From Coxiellaceae bacterium (GTDB taxonomy: Bacteria; Pseudomonadota; Gammaproteobacteria; Coxiellales; Coxiellaceae), in assembly GCA_014238445.1 (NCBI GenBank), contig JABABC010000131.1, positions 1 to 6,840 of the forward strand: 6,840 nucleotides of DNA, in the 5' to 3' direction. Every line of letters begins with the position of its first letter. The stretch's first letter is position 1. Shown here piece after piece: positions 1-6,002 of this stretch. The notes beneath the pieces were generated by a model. That model was given only the letters and a program-made list of their open reading frames with translations, had not been told where the DNA came from and did no database searches. Position numbers and translations under genes: made by a program.

Positions 1-783
1 CATGCTGTTGCTCCTATGATTTTTCATGAGCTGGGTGCGGAAGTAGTTGCCATAGGTTGTTCTCCTGATGGCTGTAATATTAATGATGATTGTGGCGCTA
101 CAGAGCTCAGAGCTCTACAAGCAGCAGTAAGAGAGCATCAAGCGGATTTAGGGATAGCCTTAGACGGAGATGGTGATCGTGTGATGATGGTGGATCATCA
201 TGGCGAATGCGTCGATGGTGATGAACTTTTATGTATTTTAACGATGCAGGCTTTTGAGCAAGGTTCTGTTGACGGGGTTGTCGGAACATTAATGACAAAC
301 TGGGGTTTTGAACAAGCCATGAAGCAACGATCGATTCCTTTTGTGCGTGCTTCTGTCGGTGATCGTTATGTCTTAGAAGCATTAAAGCGTGAAGGGTGGA
401 CTTTAGGTGGTGAATCATCAGGACATTTATTGAATTTATCATTAACCCCCACAGGCGATGGCATTATTTCAGCATTACAGATATTAAAAGTCTTAAAAGT
501 GTCAGGTCAGTCTTTGAGTGAATTAAAGCAGGGTATGCAAAAAACGCCGCAAGTGATGATCAATGTGCCGATTTGTCAGCAACCTTTTGAGTTGACCAAT
601 TACCCGTCGATTCAAACAGCCGTGAAGCAGGTAGAAGATGAGCTTTCTAATTCAGGACGTGTTTTATTGCGGCCTTCGGGTACTGAGCCTTTGGTTCGCG
701 TTATGGTGGAAGGGGAGTGTGAAGAGCAGGTGAGGCGACTGGCTCAGACTTTAGCCGATGCAGTGAGTCGGGAAACAGCATAG
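1..783 (+). CDS. glmM: Phosphoglucosamine mutase GlmM, C-terminal part (5' end outside window)
   Basis: GlmM interconverts glucosamine-6-phosphate and glucosamine-1-phosphate in the cytoplasm, feeding UDP-N-acetylglucosamine for peptidoglycan and lipopolysaccharide. The frame is open from the first base (His-Ala-Val-Ala-Pro), so the ATG at 16 is internal. About 260 residues are visible, which I align from near residue 187 of the 445-residue E. coli protein to its end. The metal-binding loop DGDGDR is at 163-180, followed by VMMVDHHGE. The sugar-binding segment GGESSGH follows around codon 138. The phosphate-binding loop RPSGTEPLVRVMVEG lies near the C-terminus (RPSGTEP at 670-690). The catalytic phosphoserine loop would lie upstream of the window. 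No frameshift or truncation is seen at the 3' end. An IS6-type terminal repeat starts only 13 bases after the stop, and no hairpin terminator is visible directly behind the gene. Identification is secure; the GlmM rather than PgcA/ManB assignment rests on close similarity across the whole fragment. Confidence 0.96.
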   Translation, partial: HAVAPMIFHELGAEVVAIGCSPDGCNINDDCGATELRALQAAVREHQADLGIALDGDGDRVMMVDHHGECVDGDELLCILTMQAFEQGSVDGVVGTLMTNWGFEQAMKQRSIPFVRASVGDRYVLEALKREGWTLGGESSGHLLNLSLTPTGDGIISALQILKVLKVSGQSLSELKQGMQKTPQVMINVPICQQPFELTNYPSIQTAVKQVEDELSNSGRVLLRPSGTEPLVRVMVEGECEEQVRRLAQTLADAVSRETA

Positions 784-796
784 CGGTATCTAAAAA

Positions 797-813
797 GGTC
801 CTGTCGCAAATAA
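797..813 (+). repeat. Left terminal inverted repeat of an IS6-type element
   Basis: The sequence ggtcctgtcgcaaataa closely resembles known IS6-family ends, such as the IS431/IS257 end beginning GGTTCTGTTGCAAA and the IS26 end GGCACTGTTGCAAA. It lies about 77 bases before the ATG of an IS6-like transposase remnant, roughly the spacing expected for an IS6 left end. I found no convincing matching right end in the next 650 bases, so only one end appears to survive. The family ends are quoted from general knowledge; the match was made by eye. Confidence 0.6.
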
Positions 814-873
814 AATGGTGCTCTAAAGTAAACTCAGATCGGGAATGACACGCAAATAGATAATGGCTTTACT

Positions 874-1041
874 ATGATTGGCTTTAAGGGCCGATATTTC
901 AAAAAGAAGGTAGTACTGATGGCTGTATCGTTGATACCTTGCTCGCTCATTACGACGTGGCATTACGTTGCTGACAAAACATGTCACGATGGGTGGACGA
1001 GTGCGAAAAACCACTTATGCCACTGTTAAATCGGTTTATAT
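874..1041 (+). pseudogene. Decayed IS6-family transposase, N-terminal remnant
   Basis: This is an inactive relic of an IS6/IS26-type DDE transposase. From the ATG at 874, frame 1 gives MIGFKGRYFKKKVVLMAV, which matches the family start FKGRxFxxxxILxAVRWY. At about 925-929 an extra base shifts the frame. The continuation is then Arg, stop, Tyr-Leu (929-940), where TGA at 932-934 replaces the expected Trp codon of RWYL. After another small shift, YDVA is read at 951-962, where the family has YRDVE. An in-frame TGA follows at 972-974, then RWVDE at 987-1001, matching the end of the helix-turn-helix region, and PLMPLLNRF. The DDE catalytic core is not recognisable downstream. Two frameshifts and two stop codons make a functional protein impossible. 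Family assignment rests on several short matches in the right order plus the upstream terminal repeat. Confidence 0.6.
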
Positions 1042-1266
1042 ACATTACAGCGCCCTGTTTACTTCCTTAATAAGCGCTGTCTGCTTTTATGGAGGCAGTA
1101 TTGTAGACTATACAAAATACTGGATGATCTGTTGGGTACTTTAAATCGCCAACTCTTGGATGATTTAACAGCAATATCAGATCAATTACTCACAAAACCT
1201 ACTGTGACTTCAGATATGCTACAAGGAGCACCTGCTTTGGAAGTTTTGAAATACACAACTGAGTAA
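1030..1266 (+). pseudogene. Start-less open frame of unknown origin, probable 3' end of a truncated gene
   Basis: After a TAA at 1027-1029 this frame stays open for 78 codons to TAA at 1264-1266. The only ATG in it is at 1216, close to the end, so the 5' part looks missing. The C-terminal half reads like ordinary soluble protein, with a leucine- and aspartate-rich stretch (ILDDLLGTLNRQLLDDL, from 1117) followed by TAISDQLLTKPTVTSD and a tail ending ALEVLKYTTE. The first 25 or so codons are arginine- and cysteine-rich and less convincing. I do not recognise the family. Because it abuts the IS6-type remnant, a plausible reading is a gene cut by insertion or deletion around the element; the missing right end of the element fits that. 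It could equally be a chance open frame. A perfect hairpin overlaps its stop codon, which would suit a genuine gene end. Confidence 0.35.
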
Positions 1267-1298
1267 GTGCTTTATATTGATGGTGGCAAGCACTTACT
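1262..1298 (+). terminator. Perfect 11-bp hairpin with a distant T-tract, possible terminator
   Basis: The arms agtaagtgctt (1262-1272) and aagcacttact (1288-1298) are perfectly complementary and enclose a 15-base loop. The left arm includes the TAA stop of the start-less open frame. Seven T residues follow at 1312-1318, but 13 bases separate them from the stem, whereas a textbook intrinsic terminator has the T-tract directly after it. The stem is also AT-rich at its base. It could be a weak terminator, an mRNA 3'-end stabilising hairpin, or a protein-binding palindrome. No T-tract lies on the opposite strand. Confidence 0.4.
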
Positions 1299-1389
1299 AT
1301 CGAAATAAGGGTTTTTTTGATTATTTACGTGATGTTTTCACCATGCTTTGTTCTGTGGGATCCCGTATGGTTGAAATGCTGTCAATATC

Positions 1390-1416
1390 TTGGCTATTTA
1401 GTCGACAGCTTATAAT
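1390..1416 (+). promoter_or_regulatory. Probable promoter of guaBA
   Basis: A perfect -10 consensus TATAAT lies at 1411-1416, 46 bases before the guaB ATG, and predicts a start of transcription near 1423 and a leader of about 39 bases. The best -35 candidate is TTGGCT at 1390-1395, which keeps the TTG core but gives a short 15-base spacer. The -10 call is therefore stronger than the -35. A 6-bp inverted repeat, gctgtc (1378-1383) and gacagc (1404-1409), flanks the -35 and could be an operator, though arms this short may be chance. No good PurR-type box was found. A Shine-Dalgarno GAGG at 1453-1456 precedes the guaB ATG by five bases. Confidence 0.5.
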
Positions 1417-1461
1417 GGAATCGTTACACTAGCGCCCATCTTTAGTTACCTTGAGGTTTGT

Positions 1462-2943
1462 ATGGATCTGCTAACTCAGTCTGCTTTAACGTTTGATGAT
1501 GTCTTATTAGTGCCCCGTTACTCTGAAGTACTTCCTAAGTCTGTTTCCTTGGCAACACAGTTAACCGCCACTATTCAGTTGAATTCGCCTATTTTATCTG
1601 CAGCAATGGATACCGTCACAGAGGCTAAGATGGCCATTGCCATGGCTGAGTTGGGCGGTTTGGGTGTGTTGCATAAAAATATGACGATTGAGGCGCAGGC
1701 GGATCAAGTGCGTCGTGTGAAAAAGTATGAAAGCGGCATGGTATCTCACCCTATAACGGTCTCGCCGGAGGCTTCGTTAGAAGCTTTGTGCGAGCTGACA
1801 CAACACTATGCGATTTCCGGATTGCCAGTGGTTGAGGGCGATGCGCTGGTTGGGATTGTCACTAGCCGGGATATTCGTTTTGAAAGTGATCTATCTAAGC
1901 CTGTATCTGCCTTAATGACACCTAAAGAACGTTTAATCACAGTGTCACCGACAGCAAGTCATGATGAGATCATCCGTTTGTTTCACACGCATCGCATTGA
2001 AAAGCTTTTAGTGGTTGATGATGCTTTTCAATTACAAGGTATGTACACCGTCAAAGATTTACAGCGTGCGCAAGAGCATCCATTGGCGACTAAAAATGCC
2101 GCCGGGCAGTTGCGAGTAGCCGCCGCTGTTGGTGTAGGTGCAGATGGTCAAGCACGTGTTGAGGCTTTAGTGGCTGAAGGTGTTGATGTTGTTGTGGTAG
2201 ATACGGCCCATGGGCATACACGAGGTGTGATGGATCAGGTGAAGTGGATTAAAGCCCATTATCCTGAGTTGCCAGTCATTGCAGGAAATATTGCAACCGC
2301 TGATGCGGCCCTGGCATTGGCAGAAGCTGGTGTGGATGCAGTGAAGGTGGGTATTGGTCCTGGCTCTATTTGTACCACTCGGATTGTTGCAGGCGTTGGT
2401 GTGCCCCAGATCACGGCGATCTCACAGGTATCTACTGCATTGCAAGGGAAGAACATTCCTGTGATTGCTGACGGTGGCATGCGTTTCTCAGGCGACGTTG
2501 CAAAAGCGATTGCTGCCGGTGCATCAAGCGTGATGTTGGGCAGTGTGTTTGCGGGTACTGAAGAAGCGCCGGGTGAAGTGATTTTATATCAAGGTCGTTC
2601 TTATAAATCCTATCGCGGCATGGGTTCTGTGGGTGCTATGTCAGGTCAGCATGGCTCCAGTGATCGTTATTTTCAAGATGCACAACGTGACACTCAAAAA
2701 TACGTTCCAGAAGGCATCGAAGGTCGAGTGCCGTATAAAGGGTCTGTGAAGCCGGTGATTCATCAATTGAGTGGAGGGTTGTCATCCAGCATGGGGTATT
2801 TAGGTGCACCTTGCATTGATGCCTTGCAGCGTGATGCGCAATTTGTTCGGATCACGGCGGCTGGCATGAGAGAAAGTCACGTGCATGATGTCACTGTGAC
2901 TAAAGAAGCGCCGAACTACTCAGGACAGGCGGCTAAATCATGA
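1462..2943 (+). CDS. guaB: Inosine-5'-monophosphate dehydrogenase GuaB
   Basis: GuaB oxidises IMP to XMP with NAD+, the committed and usually rate-limiting step of guanine nucleotide synthesis, as a cytoplasmic tetramer. The 493 residues match the usual length (488 in E. coli). The start is supported by GAGG five bases upstream and by the family-typical opening LTFDDVLLVPRYSEVLP. The catalytic barrel is interrupted by two CBS domains (roughly residues 93-150 and 152-204), the Bateman module that binds regulatory adenine/guanine nucleotides. The IMP-binding loop GIGPGSICTTR carries the catalytic cysteine at residue 304. DGGMRFSGDVAKA and MLGSVFAGTEEAPGE form the phosphate-binding part. The mobile flap has SSDRYFQ, with the catalytic Arg402-Tyr403 pair. 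All key residues are present. The stop overlaps the guaA start as ATGA, so the two genes are translationally coupled. Identification is secure. Confidence 0.98.
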   Translation: MDLLTQSALTFDDVLLVPRYSEVLPKSVSLATQLTATIQLNSPILSAAMDTVTEAKMAIAMAELGGLGVLHKNMTIEAQADQVRRVKKYESGMVSHPITVSPEASLEALCELTQHYAISGLPVVEGDALVGIVTSRDIRFESDLSKPVSALMTPKERLITVSPTASHDEIIRLFHTHRIEKLLVVDDAFQLQGMYTVKDLQRAQEHPLATKNAAGQLRVAAAVGVGADGQARVEALVAEGVDVVVVDTAHGHTRGVMDQVKWIKAHYPELPVIAGNIATADAALALAEAGVDAVKVGIGPGSICTTRIVAGVGVPQITAISQVSTALQGKNIPVIADGGMRFSGDVAKAIAAGASSVMLGSVFAGTEEAPGEVILYQGRSYKSYRGMGSVGAMSGQHGSSDRYFQDAQRDTQKYVPEGIEGRVPYKGSVKPVIHQLSGGLSSSMGYLGAPCIDALQRDAQFVRITAAGMRESHVHDVTVTKEAPNYSGQAAKS

Positions 2944-4508
2944 ACCCAGCACAACCCCTGTTATTAATTATCGATTTTGGCTCTCAATATACACAATTGG
3001 TTGCACGTCGTGTTCGCGAGTTGGGCGTGTTTTGTGAAATCATCAGTTGTGATGTGAGCGATGAAGTGATTGCATCGTTTCAACCTGTGGGAGTTATCCT
3101 CTCCGGTGGGCCTGAGTCAGTCACATCCTCTAACACGCCACGAGCCCCTGAAGCGGTTTTTCAGCAAGGATGCCCGGTGTTGGGTATCTGTTATGGTATG
3201 CAAGCTATGGTTACCCAGCTCGGTGGCGAAGTTGAGTCCTGTTCTCACCGTGAATTTGGTCATGCCACGTTATTGTTGGATAACAAAAAAAGCTTACTAT
3301 CACAGGTGGTGCCTGCCGATGATCAAACAGCGCCTTGCACATCAGTTTGGATGAGTCATGGCGATCAGGTATCAACATTACCCCATGGATTTGAAGTGCT
3401 AGCACATACATCAACGGCCCCATTTGCAGCGATAGCAAATCACGCTAAGCAGTTTTATGGTGTGCAGTTTCACCCAGAAGTGACTCATACCCCGCAAGGT
3501 CAAGCAATGTTAGCGTATTTTGTTCATGAGACTTGTCAAGCTGAGGTATCTTGGACGCCTGCTCATATCATTGAGCAGAGTATTGATGAAGCACGTCGTA
3601 CTGTAGGCTCTGATCATGTGGTGGTGGGTTTGTCAGGAGGTGTTGATTCTTCAGTGGTTGCAGCACTGTTGCACCGCGCAGTGGGAGAACAATTAACCTG
3701 CGTGTTTGTTGATACAGGGTTGTTGCGCCTTAATGAAGGCGACGAAGTGATGGCTTTGTTCGCTGAACACCTTGGTGTGAAGGTTATTCGTGTTGATGCA
3801 AAGGTGCAGTTTATGCAGGCCTTAGCCGGTAAGGCAGACCCAGAAGAAAAACGCAAAGTGATTGGTGAAATATTTATTCGTGTATTTGAAGCGCAAGCTA
3901 AAAAGCTTGGTAATGTGAAATGGCTAGGGCAGGGTACGATTTATCCTGATGTTATTGAGTCTGCTCAGTCAAAACACGGTAAAGCGCATGTGATTAAGTC
4001 GCATCATAATGTGGGCGGATTACCAGAAAAAATGGGCTTAAAACTCATTGAGCCTTTGCGGGAATTATTTAAGGATGAAGTGCGTAAAGTGGGTGCGGTA
4101 TTAGATTTACCAGAGTCGATGATGATGCGTCACCCTTTTCCAGGTCCTGGTTTAGCTGTTCGGGTGTTAGGTGAAGTCACAGAAATCGCTGTCAATACAG
4201 TGCGCGCTGCCGATGCTATTTTCATTGAAGAGTTAGTGGTAAATGATTTATATCAGAAAGTCAGTCAAGCCTTTGCGGTGTTTTTACCGGTTAAGACGGT
4301 GGGCGTTAAAGGTGATGCGCGTGCTTATGAATATGTGATTGCGTTGCGTGCTGTTGAAACAACAGACTTCATGACAGCACATTGGGCGCATTTACCGCAC
4401 GATTTTTTAGCGCATGTGAGTAACCGCATTATTAATGAAGTCTCTCATGTGTCACGAGTGGTCTATGATATTTCTGGAAAACCTCCAGCTACGATTGAGT
4501 GGGAGTGA
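2940..4508 (+). CDS. guaA: GMP synthase (glutamine-hydrolysing) GuaA
   Basis: GuaA converts XMP to GMP using ATP and ammonia released from glutamine, completing the pathway begun by GuaB. At 522 residues it has the normal length. The N-terminal class I glutamine amidotransferase domain (about 1-200) has the nucleophile Cys84 in LGICYGMQ and the partners His178 and Glu180 in VQFHPE. The ATP pyrophosphatase domain (about 205-400) has the P-loop LSGGVDSSVV at 231-240, and QGTIYPDVIES and KSHHNVGGLP for XMP/ATP handling. The C-terminal dimerisation domain has the conserved MMMRHPFPGPGLAVRVLGE and ends KPPATIEWE. The ATG overlaps the guaB stop by four bases; a modest AGG (2927-2929) lies ten bases upstream, so ribosome re-initiation from guaB is likely. 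A hairpin terminator follows. No key residue is missing. Confidence 0.98.
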   Translation: MNPAQPLLLIIDFGSQYTQLVARRVRELGVFCEIISCDVSDEVIASFQPVGVILSGGPESVTSSNTPRAPEAVFQQGCPVLGICYGMQAMVTQLGGEVESCSHREFGHATLLLDNKKSLLSQVVPADDQTAPCTSVWMSHGDQVSTLPHGFEVLAHTSTAPFAAIANHAKQFYGVQFHPEVTHTPQGQAMLAYFVHETCQAEVSWTPAHIIEQSIDEARRTVGSDHVVVGLSGGVDSSVVAALLHRAVGEQLTCVFVDTGLLRLNEGDEVMALFAEHLGVKVIRVDAKVQFMQALAGKADPEEKRKVIGEIFIRVFEAQAKKLGNVKWLGQGTIYPDVIESAQSKHGKAHVIKSHHNVGGLPEKMGLKLIEPLRELFKDEVRKVGAVLDLPESMMMRHPFPGPGLAVRVLGEVTEIAVNTVRAADAIFIEELVVNDLYQKVSQAFAVFLPVKTVGVKGDARAYEYVIALRAVETTDFMTAHWAHLPHDFLAHVSNRIINEVSHVSRVVYDISGKPPATIEWE

Positions 4509-4575
4509 TAGTCGTCATTCTAATTATTTTAGGCTATTGCTCTTGGCGGCTTGCGGGTATTTTGGTTGTGAGAGT

Positions 4576-4619
4576 TATCGCTAATGGATTAACTGCATTA
4601 GCGATATCTAGGATTTTTT
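4576..4619 (+). terminator. Rho-independent terminator of guaBA
   Basis: The arms tatcgctaatg (4576-4586) and cattagcgata (4596-4606) pair perfectly over 11 bp around a 9-base loop, and six T residues follow at 4614-4619 after a 7-base gap. It lies 67 bases past the guaA stop and 11 bases before the end of the converging ybaB. The opposite strand has no T-tract after the same stem, so it acts mainly for plus-strand transcription. The gap between stem and T-tract makes it less than ideal, but position and structure support the call. Confidence 0.7.
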
Positions 4620-4630
4620 ATTGATAGAAC

Positions 4631-4963
4631 TTACTTATCCGTGTCATTTTCACTCATAGAGTTAAATAAATCACCAGGGTTCATCATTTTGGATTGTGCA
4701 ATCTCAGCCACTTGTTGGCTGGCATGGTTCAGCGCTCCTTGGATTAAGTCGAGTGTGACATCTTTGGATTCCTGGTAGATGTCATCATCGACGTGAATGG
4801 ATTTAATGGTGTGTTTGGCATTCATGACAACCTTGACAGCGCCCGCACCCGATTCGCCTGTGATTTCAATTTTCTCAAGCTCTTCTTGTGCTTTGCTCAT
4901 CATCTTTTCGATATTTTTTGCATTTTTCAGCAGGCTCATGATATTCATTTTATCTCCAAACAT
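4631..4963 (-). CDS. ybaB: Nucleoid-associated protein, YbaB/EbfC family (typical copy)
   Basis: YbaB/EbfC proteins are small dimeric DNA-binding proteins that coat the nucleoid and are often encoded with recR. This 110-residue protein matches the family length (109 in E. coli). It begins MFGDKMNIMSLLKNAKN, has an amphipathic helix rich in Lys/Glu/Met (KMMSKAQEELEKIE), and then the family signature ITGESGAGAVKV (from residue 34), followed by a beta-hairpin and the C-terminal helix. The start at 4963 has GAGGA nine bases upstream and gives the MFG opening also seen in E. coli. An alternative start at Met6 (4948) has GGAG six bases upstream and cannot be excluded. It is the last visible gene of the operon, 25 bases after recR, not in the usual position before recR, which a second divergent copy occupies. 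The gene ends close to the guaBA terminator, and I see no clear terminator on its own strand. Confidence 0.93.
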   Translation of the reverse strand: MFGDKMNIMSLLKNAKNIEKMMSKAQEELEKIEITGESGAGAVKVVMNAKHTIKSIHVDDDIYQESKDVTLDLIQGALNHASQQVAEIAQSKMMNPGDLFNSMSENDTDK

Positions 4964-4988
4964 GGGGTATTTTCCTCGTTGTTAATGA

Positions 4989-5603
4989 CTATTGCTTAAT
5001 AGTGGTTCGTTGTTGTAGGGCGTGCGCTAGTGTGCCGCCGTCTAAATATTCGAGCTCACCGCCCAGCGGAATGCCGTGAGCAAGTTGAGAGCAAGTGACG
5101 TTGTTTGTGTTCAGGTGGCTGACGATATAGTGTGCCGTAGCTCGGCCTTCCATGGTGGGGTTGGTCGCTATGATCAGCTCGTTAATACTCTGTTTATTCA
5201 TATGATGGAGTAATTGCGGAATACCGATGTCTTGTGGGCCAATGCCATCAAGTGGCGATAAGCGGCCATGTAAGACAAAGTACAAGCCTTGATAGCTATG
5301 TGTGTGTTCAATCGCTAGGATATCCGATGGAGTTTCCACTACGCATAGTTGTGTGCGATCGCGTTTATCCGATAGGCATAACTCACAAGTGACCTTCTCT
5401 GTGTAACCCCTGCATAAGGTGCATAACGTTATGCACTCCAGTGCGTGCTGCAGTGCCGTGCTTAAAGTGTGCCCTTTTTGTCGACCGGCTTCAGAGAGCA
5501 GCTGAAAGCTCATGCGCTGCGCTGTCTTAGGGCCTACGCCAGGTAGGCAGCACAGCGCATCGATAAGCTGCTGCAGGGCAGGGCTGACAGAGATATGAGC
5601 CAT
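4989..5603 (-). CDS. recR: Recombination mediator protein RecR
   Basis: RecR works with RecO (and RecF) to load RecA on SSB-coated single-stranded DNA at gaps and stalled forks. The 204 residues match the family (201 in E. coli). Order of elements: a helix-hairpin-helix DNA-binding region with LPGVGPKTAQRMSFQLL (about 20-36); a four-cysteine zinc site, Cys61, Cys64, Cys73 and Cys76 (CTLC and CELC); a Toprim domain from CVVETPSDILAIE (87-99) through GRLSPLDGIGP to IIATNPTMEGRATA; and the C-terminal GGELEYLDGGTLAHAL segment. The residue after MEG is Arg154, where the E. coli protein has Glu (VEGEATA). The start at 5603 has only a weak Shine-Dalgarno (GGGA five bases upstream), but no better start fits the MAHISVSPALQQLIDAL opening. 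It sits 28 bases after the divergent YbaB gene and 25 before ybaB. Confidence 0.97.
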   Translation of the reverse strand: MAHISVSPALQQLIDALCCLPGVGPKTAQRMSFQLLSEAGRQKGHTLSTALQHALECITLCTLCRGYTEKVTCELCLSDKRDRTQLCVVETPSDILAIEHTHSYQGLYFVLHGRLSPLDGIGPQDIGIPQLLHHMNKQSINELIIATNPTMEGRATAHYIVSHLNTNNVTCSQLAHGIPLGGELEYLDGGTLAHALQQRTTIKQ

Positions 5604-5631
5604 GATTTTCCCGATTTAATTCAATGTGTGA

Positions 5632-5976
5632 TTACTTATCTTCTTCTGAAGGTAGTTCACGAATCTGATCTGGAATATCCATACCTTGTAATAATTCTAA
5701 GGTGCGAGCTTGTGTGGTTTGTTGAATTTTTTCACTCAAGTCTTTCCAGGCTTCACGAATGCGCCATTTGAATTCACGTACACCGCCTTGCAAGGCTTTT
5801 TCGTCAAAATCGATATCATCGAAAACGTAGGTAGCTGACATGCTGATGCGTACAGTTTTGTCATGCGACTCACCTGTGATGTTAATATTGCCTAGTTCAG
5901 AATAGGTATCTTGCATTTGGCTTTGCATGTTTTTAATGCTGTTTTTAATATCGCCGGCTAAATCGTCATTACTCAT
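5632..5976 (-). CDS. Divergent YbaB-family paralogue between dnaX and recR
   Basis: This 114-residue protein occupies the place where ybaB normally lies (dnaX-ybaB-recR) but is only distantly YbaB-like. It shares the overall plan of the typical copy at 4631-4963: a Lys/Gln/Met-containing N-terminal helix (IKNSIKNMQSQMQDTYSEL), then ITGES at residues 33-37 against 34-38 in the other copy, alternating beta residues (VRISMSATYVFDDIDFD), a long C-terminal helix, and an acidic tail ending EEDK, where the other ends TDK. The glycine-rich GAG after GES is replaced by HDK, and the C-terminal helix holds two Trp (FKWRIREAWKDL) absent from the other copy. The start at 5976 is well supported by AGGAG seven bases upstream. 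It probably binds DNA or heterodimerises with the other copy, but that is inference. No signal peptide or membrane segment is visible. Confidence 0.8.
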   Translation of the reverse strand: MSNDDLAGDIKNSIKNMQSQMQDTYSELGNINITGESHDKTVRISMSATYVFDDIDFDEKALQGGVREFKWRIREAWKDLSEKIQQTTQARTLELLQGMDIPDQIRELPSEEDK

Positions 5977-6002
5977 GATATTTCTCCTAAGTGTGTTAAT
6001 AA

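Noticed and set aside
823..1014. 63-codon minus-strand open frame after glmM
   Set aside because: No start signal or recognisable domain; it is antisense to the IS6-type transposase remnant and is best explained as its shadow.
1006..1120. Reading KTTYATVKSV and FYGGSI in another frame, resembling the C-terminus of IS26-type transposase
   Set aside because: Only short matches in a frame that competes with the better-supported continuation RWVDE to PLMPLLNRF; likely coincidence, so not used to extend the element.
1327..1340. acgtgatgttttca, vaguely like a PurR box upstream of guaB
   Set aside because: The two half-sites do not match the consensus spacing and only the GTTTTC side is convincing.
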